Source of the DNA: JAAZBG01 sp964390065
GTDB taxonomy: Bacteria; Fibrobacterota; Chitinivibrionia; Chitinivibrionales; Chitinispirillaceae
DNA: 64,000 nt
Assembly: GCA_964390065.1 (NCBI GenBank)
Contig: CAYMGX010000002.1
Location: 1 to 64,000, forward strand
Direction of reading: 5' to 3'
The notes below the pieces were generated by a model, which saw nothing but the letters and a program-made list of their open reading frames with translations, was not told the DNA's origin and ran no database searches. Made by a program: the position numbers and the translations under genes. Positions 54,971-63,452 of the stretch are shown here, in pieces; position 1 is the first letter of the stretch; each line of letters starts with the position of its first letter.

Positions 54971-57175
54971 TTAAGGTGTGACCATAATTCTTTTCATTCC
55001 GGACTGTTTTCCGTTTCGTATCATGACAAAGTAGATTCCCGGAACAATGTCAGGAGAAATGTTCCAGGTGTAAATGGCTGCATTTTCTTTACGCAGCTCT
55101 TTTGGTTTGATAACAAGTTGTCCGTCTGCACTATAAATAGCCAGAGAGCCATCTGTTGGAACATTACGTATTGAAACCATCGGGTTGCTTATTCTTGATA
55201 ATGAAACCGGATTTGGATATATCTGGATTTCAGAAACTTGAGGTTTTTTATCTATTGAATAACCGATATCCATGCGGGAAACACCAATATCGGTTCCAAT
55301 CCATAAGTATCCATTCTTTTTGTCAAGAGACAACCAGTTGATGACATTGGAGATGAGACCATGCGCTGTGGTGAATGTTTGAATCTGTTTTGACGATAGA
55401 TCGTAACGCAACAATCCATCCCCATCGGTGCTGATCCAGAAAATGCTGTCATTTTCTTTCTCAATTGAAGTGATGTTTGTTCCGAATCCATCAACTTTTT
55501 TCAAAGAGTGTTTAAAATTTAAACTTGTGGTAGTGTCATCGTATCTGTAAAGACCATTTGTTGTGACAATGAAAACACTGTTGCTATGTATCGCACCTTG
55601 TGGAATCTGTTCCTTATCATAAATGTTGACTGCATCAAAAAATGTTGCGTTTGTGATAACATTTTTTCCTACTTCCTGGATTCCACTGCCAAGAGGATTA
55701 CCATTGTGCTTTAGTATAACAATTCTGCCGTCATCTTCATTTCCTGCAATGATCTTTCCTTCGTTGTCAACATGCAGCATTGTAAAATTGTAGGATCTTC
55801 CGGGTAAAATAGAAATAAAATGTGCATCTACCGGGTCGGTTTTTGAGTCATCAGGGTCATAGCGTGAATCGTAACAAATTAAGCTTCCGCCATCATTGCG
55901 CCATCGTGAAATCCAGAAATAGCCTGAAGAATCCTGAGCAAATGCATCAGTTTTTCCCCAACCTTCATGGTTGTTTCTTACGTAAAAACGTTTATTCTCG
56001 TTTGAATTTACATGATAAATTTTCCACGAATCTTTTGCAGGTGTATATGTTTTTATCTGACCTCCTGATGTTCCAAACCAGATACGGCCATCATTTGTCT
56101 GATGTATTGCACGATTTTGGGCATTGTCATTCAAGTTTCCCAATTCAGGATAGTTAATATTGTTGTATAGCTTCCATGAATTGTTTTCAAATGCTTCGAT
56201 ACCAAGCCACCAGGGAGGGTCTATACCATCAATCTGTGGTAAATACCAGACTTTTCCAGTATTGTCAACAAATATGCGGTTTACAGTCTGTTGTGTCGGA
56301 CCGGGAATCGGATACTGAACAAGTTCTTTTGAGTTCCACCGGTAAAAATAATGTTCCGCTGTGCCAACCCAGAATTCATTACCGTTATGATATTTCATAG
56401 AGGTTATTTTACTCGGAAAAGTCATTATAGTTGATGTATCGTTAAAAATTGTACTGTCGGATGTGCTGAATGTTTTTCCGTTTGCTATTTCAGAATAACC
56501 GCTGAATGGCATAACCTTGTTGTTGATAACTGCAAATGATTTTACCTGCATGGTTGTTGTATCATTGAGTATCCATATCGACGGATCAAAGAAGTTAATT
56601 TTGCTGATTCCGTTTTTTAATGAGAGTTTGGCAATACCCATATTCAAGCCACAGTAAAGTGTGTCATTGTGAATCTTGATTGTATTTATTTGCGGTGAAG
56701 AAAAATTTCCGATCTTGGTTGCATTTTTTTCAGCATATCCGGCCTCAGTATTAAAAATACTAATACCTTTGTTGGAGGCGATGATAAGGTATTTCTCATA
56801 CTTGACAAGATCAAGTATCTTCCATTTTGAAGAAAAGTAGTTGGTGTAACAGACAACAGAACCGGTTTCTATGGGCAATTTTCGATTAACAAGAAATCCG
56901 TTATTAGTTCCATACCAAAGTGATTTGTCGTTTTCAAAACATAATGCTGTGATGTTGGGATCGGGTGAGTTATTATCATTAGGAAGAATTCTGCCGGAAC
57001 TACCCTCTAAATTATAAACATACAGTCCTCCTGATGATGCAATATAGAGGTTATTTCCCATTTGTTCGATATCATTAACCGTAATTGTGGATGAAAAATT
57101 CAGAAAATTCTCTGCAGGGAGAAAATTGTAAAAACAAATAATCAGGATAATGCTACGGAAAAAAAAGTTTTTCAT
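54971..57175 (-). CDS. PorZ-like beta-propeller protein with T9SS-type C-terminal domain
   Basis: 734 residues: signal peptide (FFFRSIILIICFYNFLPA), then repeated two-component-regulator-propeller blades (ITALCFENDKSLWYGTNNGF, DGRIWFGTSGG, NDSIFWISTDGDGLLRYD, NGYLWIGTDIGVSRMD) over about 600 residues, probably two propellers. The last 80 residues are a typical type IX secretion C-terminal domain (IYPNPV ... PGIYFVMIRNGKQ..MKRIMV). PorZ of Bacteroidota has this architecture and brings anionic LPS to the PorU sortase. Here the gene leads an operon with glycan genes, which fits the same job, but a generic secreted propeller is the alternative. Confidence 0.7.
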   Translation of the reverse strand: MKNFFFRSIILIICFYNFLPAENFLNFSSTITVNDIEQMGNNLYIASSGGLYVYNLEGSSGRILPNDNNSPDPNITALCFENDKSLWYGTNNGFLVNRKLPIETGSVVCYTNYFSSKWKILDLVKYEKYLIIASNKGISIFNTEAGYAEKNATKIGNFSSPQINTIKIHNDTLYCGLNMGIAKLSLKNGISKINFFDPSIWILNDTTTMQVKSFAVINNKVMPFSGYSEIANGKTFSTSDSTIFNDTSTIMTFPSKITSMKYHNGNEFWVGTAEHYFYRWNSKELVQYPIPGPTQQTVNRIFVDNTGKVWYLPQIDGIDPPWWLGIEAFENNSWKLYNNINYPELGNLNDNAQNRAIHQTNDGRIWFGTSGGQIKTYTPAKDSWKIYHVNSNENKRFYVRNNHEGWGKTDAFAQDSSGYFWISRWRNDGGSLICYDSRYDPDDSKTDPVDAHFISILPGRSYNFTMLHVDNEGKIIAGNEDDGRIVILKHNGNPLGSGIQEVGKNVITNATFFDAVNIYDKEQIPQGAIHSNSVFIVTTNGLYRYDDTTTSLNFKHSLKKVDGFGTNITSIEKENDSIFWISTDGDGLLRYDLSSKQIQTFTTAHGLISNVINWLSLDKKNGYLWIGTDIGVSRMDIGYSIDKKPQVSEIQIYPNPVSLSRISNPMVSIRNVPTDGSLAIYSADGQLVIKPKELRKENAAIYTWNISPDIVPGIYFVMIRNGKQSGMKRIMVTP

Positions 57176-57256
57176 TGGATTGATCTTGCTCTTTTACGAA
57201 AGTTGATAATAAAGTATTAAAAAATACGAAAAAAAAATCCGTTTATTGTTTAAATA

Positions 57257-57282
57257 CGAAAAAAGCACCAAACCGGTGCCCT
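57257..57282 (-). terminator. Terminator of tRNA-Ala
   Basis: On the minus strand GGCACC-GGTTT-GGTGC is followed by TTTTTT. About 40 nt after the tRNA 3' end. Confidence 0.8.
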
Positions 57283-57321
57283 TATTTTCTGCTGTTATGG
57301 TAATACTGAACTGTTATAAAC

Positions 57322-57394
57322 TGGAGCTGAGGGGGATCGAACCCCTGGCCTCTACATTGCGAACGTAGCGCTCTCCCAGCTGAGCTACAGCCCC
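57322..57394 (-). tRNA. tRNA-Ala (anticodon CGC)
   Basis: Full cloverleaf on the minus strand: acceptor GGGGCTG/CAGCTCC with the alanine identity pair G3.U70, D-arm GCTC-AGCTGGGA-GAGC, anticodon stem CTACG/TGTAG with loop TTCGCAA (anticodon CGC, reads GCG), T-arm AGGGG-TTCGATC-CCCCT and discriminator A. The CCA end is not encoded. Confidence 0.95.
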
Positions 57395-57577
57395 AATGTA
57401 TTGAATATACATCGGTCACGGTACTACTTCAAGGGTGTATTGTTTGATGCTTGGTACAATTGTATGTAGGGGCAATGAACGTCGATTCGACCCGCCCCCG
57501 GTTTTATATGGTATTGACAATACCTGCACTTCAATGATATCTTTGAGTTTGAGCTGTATATCAAGACTGGAGTTATC

Positions 57578-58147
57578 ATGAGTCCTGAATTATCTGAAGA
57601 AATGTACCGGCGGATATACCGGCTGATTAAGCGTCAGATTGATCCGCGTGTTATTGCTAAGACATTGAATATTCCACTTAGAACAGTTGAAAGTATTATT
57701 GGCAGATTTGGCAGGACGTCTCTTGATGATCTGACTTCAGATACAGGACAGGACCCTAAAGAGACTACAGAAAAGGGATTTCTGGATGTTTACAACTATC
57801 CCAAAACACGTTATTCGATCATTCAGTTAGTCGGAACACTTGCTAAAGAGCATGTTAGTCAATTCAATGATGAGCTTGAGAAAATATCGGCAACTGCAAT
57901 AAAAGCGCTTGCTATCAGGATGTCTGATGTTTCAAGTGTCGACAGCGACGGTGCCGGGGTGTTAATCAAATACTTTGAGCATTTTCAGACATACGGTAAA
58001 TTTTTTGCGATTCTTGATCCGCCATCAGAACTTGAGGCATCACTAAATGCCCTTAAAATTACAGAAACTATTCCAATTTTTGGAACTGAACGCGCCTTTG
58101 AAGAAGCAGCATTTTCGCGCCGGTCCCCAGGTACTCTCAAACGCTGA
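57578..58147 (+). CDS. HTH-STAS domain protein
   Basis: 189 residues. The first 45 residues form a putative helix-turn-helix (IYRLIKRQIDPRVIAKTLNI..RTVESIIGRFG), similar to sigma-like or Mor-type HTHs. Residues 75-180 are a STAS domain (ALAIRMSDVSSVDSDGAGVLIKYFEHFQTYGKFFAILDPP), with SSVDSDGAGVL at the usual phosphorylation loop. Fusion of a DNA-binding-like domain to a STAS domain is uncommon; it may be a self-contained switch. TGGAG lies 5 nt before the ATG. No partner kinase adjacent. Confidence 0.7.
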   Translation: MSPELSEEMYRRIYRLIKRQIDPRVIAKTLNIPLRTVESIIGRFGRTSLDDLTSDTGQDPKETTEKGFLDVYNYPKTRYSIIQLVGTLAKEHVSQFNDELEKISATAIKALAIRMSDVSSVDSDGAGVLIKYFEHFQTYGKFFAILDPPSELEASLNALKITETIPIFGTERAFEEAAFSRRSPGTLKR

Positions 58148-58378
58148 TGCGCATCTTTTGTTCAGCGGAATTTATGTCATGAGAATCGCTTATTCTACAT
58201 AGTGTCCGGTTGCATAAATTAATTTTATCAGTAATTCTTTGTGCAGTTTCTGTTGGACTTGCGTTCCACTGCCAATCTGTTTGGCCTGTAAAATACTCCT
58301 CAGATGACAGAGCCTCTGAATGTACAAGGTATCATTCAAAGTAACTGCACCTCAAACATTGTTTGGAAGGAATTTCTG

Positions 58379-58606
58379 ATGTCATATCTTGGAATTGGCT
58401 ATAATGGTACTAAAACTTCCTTTTTGCGTGATGAAGTAAATTTATATATGGACTGGCTCAAAGGTGACAGGCTGCCACGTTTTTTTGGTGATGCCTTTAT
58501 TGTCCTGTATGATTCTAATACGGCAAGAGAATTTGCGAAAAAATGTAAGAATAATGCTGAGCCCGGTACTATATTAGTTTACCATATGGAGAATCCACCG
58601 GAATAG
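58379..58606 (+). CDS. Small conserved-looking protein of unknown function
   Basis: 75 residues from the ATG at 58379, with AAGGA 8 nt upstream; an ATG at 58304 without a ribosome site would add 25 residues. The protein starts MSYLGIGYNGTKTSFLRDEV and ends in a strand region (PGTILVYHMENPPE). Soluble, no signal peptide. Lies 62 bp before the toroid-lyase-like gene and could belong to that operon. Not recognised. Confidence 0.5.
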   Translation: MSYLGIGYNGTKTSFLRDEVNLYMDWLKGDRLPRFFGDAFIVLYDSNTAREFAKKCKNNAEPGTILVYHMENPPE

Positions 58607-58668
58607 TAATTAAACTGTCGACAGACAGGAAACCTGCAAAAAAGTACTTTATGTGAAAAGAAATAATT

Positions 58669-60705
58669 ATGCTACATTTTACTGATAAAATTGAATCTCA
58701 GAAGATTTTAAGACTTTTGTCAAGAAGTCTTCCTTATTATCTGAAATCATGGGATGAAATAGATGCTGACAATGGTCTTTTTGGTTCAATAGATCCCCCG
58801 TATTTTAATATGCGTTCTGTCGGTTCGTCATCGCCTGTAATCGAGTATGTGTTGCGGCCGCATCTGAATATTCTCTGCATTCTCGGATCGTATATCTACC
58901 AGAATAATACCGATTTGATTGGTGCAATACTGTCAAGGGACGAACTTGTAAATAAAATTAAAAAAGGTGTAAACTGGGCTTGCGGAACACATCTGACGGG
59001 CTACCTTGATGTCGAGACGTTCCTGAGTCGTAAGCGCTGGGGAGAAAACTGGAGAAGCAGTCTGTGGGCATCACAGCTGGGTCTTATAAGTGTGTATTGT
59101 AAAGATGTTTTAACAAAAGCGCAAATGCAGCGTATTCGTGAGATCGTTGCTTTTGAAGCAGACCGCTTTATTGATCTGCCGCCTCCGGGCGGGTGTGAAG
59201 TCGACACAAAGATTGAAGAAAATGCACAGGACTCAATGGTCCTGGCCTGGGCGATCAATCTTGATCCATCACATCCAAATGTCAGTATGTGGAATGACGC
59301 ATTACAGAAATGGTCGATCAATATTGCGTCAAGTATTCATGATAAAACAGATCACACACGTTTTTTTGAAAGTTCTGTTGCCGCTTCTGTTACAACGCAG
59401 AATTTATATCCCGATATGACCGCAGAGAATCATGGGTTTTTCGCACCGGAGGTTCTTGCATATGGTCAATGGATTGTACTTGTGATGGCTGCTTATGCTC
59501 TTCACAATGAGGAACGGCCATCATATCTCGAACGTAAAGCACATCAGCGTACGTTTGACATCCTTTTGCGCTTTTGTATGCCTAATGGGATGATCTACTC
59601 TCCCGGTGGAAGTGATATACCTATGTTTATTCCCCGCCCAATGGCTCTTGCGTGGGGGTTGTGGCATAATGATCCGCGCGCCTTACATATGGCAGGCCGC
59701 CTTCTTTCATGGATGGATACCTGTCTTTTGACAAATATGGAAAATCAGGGCCCCTGGGTGTTTGGCTTTCAGCAGTCTCATGCAGGGTGGGAGCTGCAGT
59801 TTCAGAGTCAGGTCGGTATTGAACTTGCAATGCTTGCGTCATTGCCCTTTTCAAAAGAACAGCGATTCTTTTCCCCTGGACAAATAGAGAATTCAATTGA
59901 TACCCGTCATATATACCCGTATGTTGAGGTCTGTTATCGCCGTAATATCAGAACCAGCAGGAGTATGGCCTGGAAAGCTATTGGAAATCATCCTCTTATC
60001 GGTATAAGCATTCATAATCAGCCTGAGCTGATTTCACCATTTAAAGGTGCACTTGTCGGAATACCATCAGTGAGTAATCCGGTAAAAAAATGGAACGTGG
60101 CATTTCATGAAGATAAGCTGCTACGGGATGGATTCGATACATTCGGGAGGATTGATTACTATGACGCAGAATCAAACAGGATACTGGAACGTGATCTGAG
60201 AGTGATAACATGGGGCGATGAGGGGCTTGTTGTACTTGACAAAATTACTGCGTTGACAAAGTTGCAGGTAAACGAACAGTATCTGTCTCCTCTTTATCTG
60301 GTCAATGATCACTGGACGGGAAATTCACTTGATTTCTGCAGCGGATCACTCCGTGAAACGTTCACATCTGAACAGAAAAAATGCAGGGAAGTCGGATGCC
60401 CGTCATTCTGGGCAAGTATTCAAAATCATCTGCTGTTCCAGTTCCTTTGGGGGCGGACCAAAGGGCTCTGTTATCTGCCGGGAGCGGATCGTAACGCGCC
60501 TCCGTACTGGAAAAACTGCAAAGTTGATATGCTTGGTGTACGTGTAGATCCGATGGAAGCCGATACTGGTACCGTGATTTACAAAACAGGATATTATATT
60601 GGTGCCGGAAAGGGACCACGTCCATTTAAATCCGCTGGTACCGCTGGTGAGTTTTTTAGAGGACTCGTCATAATGGATGGTAAAATTACCATCGGTGTTG
60701 ATTGA
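58669..60705 (+). CDS. (alpha/alpha)-toroid, polysaccharide lyase-like protein
   Basis: 678 residues, no signal peptide, so probably cytoplasmic. Residues 1-400 are helical with aromatic-rich signatures seen in heparinase II/III-type toroids (RWGENWRSSLWASQLGLISVYC, QNLYPDMTAENHGFFAPEVLAYGQW); the C-terminal third is beta-rich (VITWGDEGLVVLDKITAL), like the sandwich domain of such lyases. The conserved Asn-His in TAENHG could be catalytic. First clear gene of a four-gene operon with a YkgJ-type protein, GSCFA protein and GT9. Family assignment by eye, tentative. Confidence 0.55.
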   Translation: MLHFTDKIESQKILRLLSRSLPYYLKSWDEIDADNGLFGSIDPPYFNMRSVGSSSPVIEYVLRPHLNILCILGSYIYQNNTDLIGAILSRDELVNKIKKGVNWACGTHLTGYLDVETFLSRKRWGENWRSSLWASQLGLISVYCKDVLTKAQMQRIREIVAFEADRFIDLPPPGGCEVDTKIEENAQDSMVLAWAINLDPSHPNVSMWNDALQKWSINIASSIHDKTDHTRFFESSVAASVTTQNLYPDMTAENHGFFAPEVLAYGQWIVLVMAAYALHNEERPSYLERKAHQRTFDILLRFCMPNGMIYSPGGSDIPMFIPRPMALAWGLWHNDPRALHMAGRLLSWMDTCLLTNMENQGPWVFGFQQSHAGWELQFQSQVGIELAMLASLPFSKEQRFFSPGQIENSIDTRHIYPYVEVCYRRNIRTSRSMAWKAIGNHPLIGISIHNQPELISPFKGALVGIPSVSNPVKKWNVAFHEDKLLRDGFDTFGRIDYYDAESNRILERDLRVITWGDEGLVVLDKITALTKLQVNEQYLSPLYLVNDHWTGNSLDFCSGSLRETFTSEQKKCREVGCPSFWASIQNHLLFQFLWGRTKGLCYLPGADRNAPPYWKNCKVDMLGVRVDPMEADTGTVIYKTGYYIGAGKGPRPFKSAGTAGEFFRGLVIMDGKITIGVD

Positions 60706-60706
60706 T

Positions 60707-61249
60707 ATGGATAAGATCGATACCATCATTCACCAGTATAAAAAGCTGAGTGACTGGTGTGCTGCATTCTGGAACGCGGTTTATGACAAATGCAAGAGTG
60801 ATATTGCGTGTAATGCCGGATGTGGTATCTGTTGTGAATTGCAGAGTGTTAATCTCCTGGAAGCATACATAATTTACCGTGCACTCCAATCGTGTAAGGT
60901 TACCCTGAATAATCAATTCAATGAGAAATGTGTATTTCTTGTTGATGATACATGCGAAATTTATAATGTCAGACCGATTATCTGCAGAACGCATGGTCTG
61001 GCAATTAAAAGCAGAGAATTTACAACATCATACAGTATTACCTGCCCCTATAATTTTAACGAAACCGATCTTGAAAAAAACAGCAGTATCATTCTTGATA
61101 TGGACATGATTACAGAAAACAGTGTAAAACTGAATCTCGCATTTTGTATAATCAACGGACTTGAACATTTTGCAGATAAACGTATACTGATGAGGGATAT
61201 TGCTTCTGAAACATTTGATCCTCGTGTTGTAAATGTATTCAAAAGGTAA
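60707..61249 (+). CDS. YkgJ-type cysteine cluster protein
   Basis: 180 residues from the ATG at 60707, directly after the previous stop; the frame extends 10 codons upstream. Conserved CxxxCxxCC (C35, C39, C42, C43) and a later CVFL..DTCEIYNVRPIICR match the YkgJ/Fe-S- or zinc-chelating family (PF03692). Function of the family is not established. It sits between the toroid protein and the GSCFA gene with spacing of 1-2 nt, so the set is one operon. Confidence 0.82.
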   Translation: MDKIDTIIHQYKKLSDWCAAFWNAVYDKCKSDIACNAGCGICCELQSVNLLEAYIIYRALQSCKVTLNNQFNEKCVFLVDDTCEIYNVRPIICRTHGLAIKSREFTTSYSITCPYNFNETDLEKNSSIILDMDMITENSVKLNLAFCIINGLEHFADKRILMRDIASETFDPRVVNVFKR

Positions 61250-61251
61250 GT

Positions 61252-62241
61252 ATGACAGAACTGTTCCGTACCCCCGTAACAATTACTCCACTGAAGAAAC
61301 TCTTTGATTATCATGCAAGTATCTTTATGGTTGGTTCATGTTTTTCTGAAAATATATTTGTAAAACTTAAAACTCACAAGTTTAATGTGTCAGGTAATCC
61401 TTCAGGTATCATCTATAATCCTGTTTCAATTTCATGCTGTATATCCAGGCTGATAGAAAATAAACGGTATACAGCTGATGAACTGTTTTTCCATGACGGC
61501 CTGTATCGTTCGTTTGATCATCACACATCATTTTCTGGTCCTGATATAAATTTGACACTTGATAAAATTAATGATTCGTTTGATTCTGCGCATGAATTTT
61601 TGTGCCGCACAGATCTGGTGATAATAACATTAGGAAGTGCGTTTGTTTATGAACTGCGTGAACATCACCGGATTGTTGCAAATTGTCATAAACTGCCTGA
61701 CCGGGAATTTACACGACGGTTATTGACTGTTAATGAAATAGTTGGTTCTCTGGCAAATACAGTTGACAAACTCTTTACGCTGAATCCGTCAATGCAGATA
61801 GTTTTTACCGTAAGTCCGGTAAGGCATCTGCGTGACAATGCTCATGAAAACTGTGTCAGCAAGGCATATCTGATTACATCAATTAATCAGCTTCAGGATA
61901 ACTATTCGAAAATATCCTGCTTTCCATCGTATGAGTTAATGCTTGATGAACTGCGGGATTATCGCTTTTACAATGCAGACATGGTTCATCCATCAGATGT
62001 AGCGATCGATTTTATCTGGAACCGTTTTTGCAGATTTTGTTTCGATAGCAAAACACTTGACTTTATTGGAATGTATCAGCCCGTTCTTGCATCAATGAAT
62101 CACAGGATTCAAACTAACGATCCTGTGAAAATTGCGCAATTTATCTCTTCTATACGAAGGGTACTCGATACAATAAAAGACAGATTTCCTGATTTACAAT
62201 TAAAAGCTGAATACATGTGGCTTGAAAATTGCAGTAAATGA
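61252..62241 (+). CDS. GSCFA-domain SGNH-like protein
   Basis: 329 residues of the GSCFA family (PF08885): GSCFSEN at residues 28-34, and a C-terminal D243xxH246 (ADMVHPS) like block V of SGNH esterases. ITLGSAFVYE and FTVSPVRHLRD are family-typical. Such proteins are linked to surface glycan synthesis and probably act as esterases or acyltransferases on sugars (inference). Starts 2 nt after the YkgJ-type gene, overlaps the GT9 gene by 4 nt. No signal peptide. Confidence 0.85.
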   Translation: MTELFRTPVTITPLKKLFDYHASIFMVGSCFSENIFVKLKTHKFNVSGNPSGIIYNPVSISCCISRLIENKRYTADELFFHDGLYRSFDHHTSFSGPDINLTLDKINDSFDSAHEFLCRTDLVIITLGSAFVYELREHHRIVANCHKLPDREFTRRLLTVNEIVGSLANTVDKLFTLNPSMQIVFTVSPVRHLRDNAHENCVSKAYLITSINQLQDNYSKISCFPSYELMLDELRDYRFYNADMVHPSDVAIDFIWNRFCRFCFDSKTLDFIGMYQPVLASMNHRIQTNDPVKIAQFISSIRRVLDTIKDRFPDLQLKAEYMWLENCSK

Positions 62242-63167
62242 GAACGATTGTTTATCATAGCGGAGCAATAGGGGATTTTATCTCCATATTACCTGTGTTG
62301 AGAATGTGGAGAATGCATTGTGCTTCACCGATCGATATTATCACCAGAGCTGCTCATTACAGATTAACAAACTATTTTAAAATCACCGATAGTGGAATTG
62401 ATATTGACAGTTCAGTTATCGCAAAATTGTTTGTCGAAAATAGTACTGAAATCGCATCTGTTACAAGTAACTATACACATGCAATCCTTTTTGCGTCTGA
62501 ATCATCACAAATCGTCAGGAATTTTAAATCGTATTTCAGTGGGACGTTGTATTATCACGACCCGCATCCGGATCGGGTTATGCATTGTACGGATTACCAA
62601 CTGTCAATCATTGATCCGGTCCGGTCAATGTATTCCTCTGATGTAAGTGTCCCCTGTATTCCTTTTGAAAAAGAGAGACAGATACATGCTACCCGGATCT
62701 GCATTCACACCGGAAGCGGAAGTGCACTAAAAAACTGGGATTTCAATAAATATCTCGGGCTCGCAGATTTACTAAGAAGTCAAGGGTATCTGATTTGCTG
62801 GATCAGGGGATATGCCGAAATGTCGGAAGTCTACCCATTTGGTGATTACATTTATACCGTTGACTCATTGATCGATCTATCCATGCTTCTGAATAATTCG
62901 CTACTGTTTATAGGTAATGACAGCGGATTATCGCATCTGGCTGCAGCTTGCGGCTGTAAGGTCGTAACAATATTCGGGCCATCTGATCCGGCTGTGTGGG
63001 CACCAAAAGGAACTGGTGATATTCGTATCATTTACAATAGAAAAAGCTGTTCACCCTGCCATCTCCGGAACAGCACAAAAAATAAAGACTGCCAGCGGGA
63101 GTGTCTAAAAAGTATCGGTATTGATACCGTAGCAGATATCTGTATGCGACTTATTTCTAACGTGTGA
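62238..63167 (+). CDS. GT9 heptosyltransferase-family protein
   Basis: 309 residues of the GT9 family: N-terminal YHSGAIGDFISILPVLRMWR, central RICIHTGSGSALKNWDFNKYLGL, C-terminal FIGNDSGLSHLAAACGCKVVTIFGPSDPAVW and a Cys-rich CSPCHLRNSTKNKDCQREC loop near the end. Adds a sugar to a lipid-linked acceptor. Translationally coupled to the GSCFA gene. Confidence 0.9.
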   Translation: MRTIVYHSGAIGDFISILPVLRMWRMHCASPIDIITRAAHYRLTNYFKITDSGIDIDSSVIAKLFVENSTEIASVTSNYTHAILFASESSQIVRNFKSYFSGTLYYHDPHPDRVMHCTDYQLSIIDPVRSMYSSDVSVPCIPFEKERQIHATRICIHTGSGSALKNWDFNKYLGLADLLRSQGYLICWIRGYAEMSEVYPFGDYIYTVDSLIDLSMLLNNSLLFIGNDSGLSHLAAACGCKVVTIFGPSDPAVWAPKGTGDIRIIYNRKSCSPCHLRNSTKNKDCQRECLKSIGIDTVADICMRLISNV

Positions 63168-63452
63168 AAAAACAAACTGTTGTTGTTCCTGCCGTTTGCC
63201 TGTGATCAATATAATAGATTTATATCCGCTTTTATGGTAAAATAATTAGGGGTGTCCGTCAATGAGCGCTTCTTTGGATATCCCTGAAACAATACTTTTT
63301 GCTGGTTTTTAATTCTTTTGAAATAGTAAATATCAAAAGGTCGCCATAACTCACATTGCAAATGGCGAATGTTCTTTAAGTATGAAATAAAATTAACATC
63401 TGTATGATATACTTATGGTTGTTAATAAAATTGTGATTGACGAAAGGTAACT
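63168..63452. other. Gap before the PHP-like gene
   Basis: 285 bp without a gene. TGATATACT at about 63401-63409 looks like an extended -10 element upstream of the PHP-like start; no clear -35. Confidence 0.4.
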
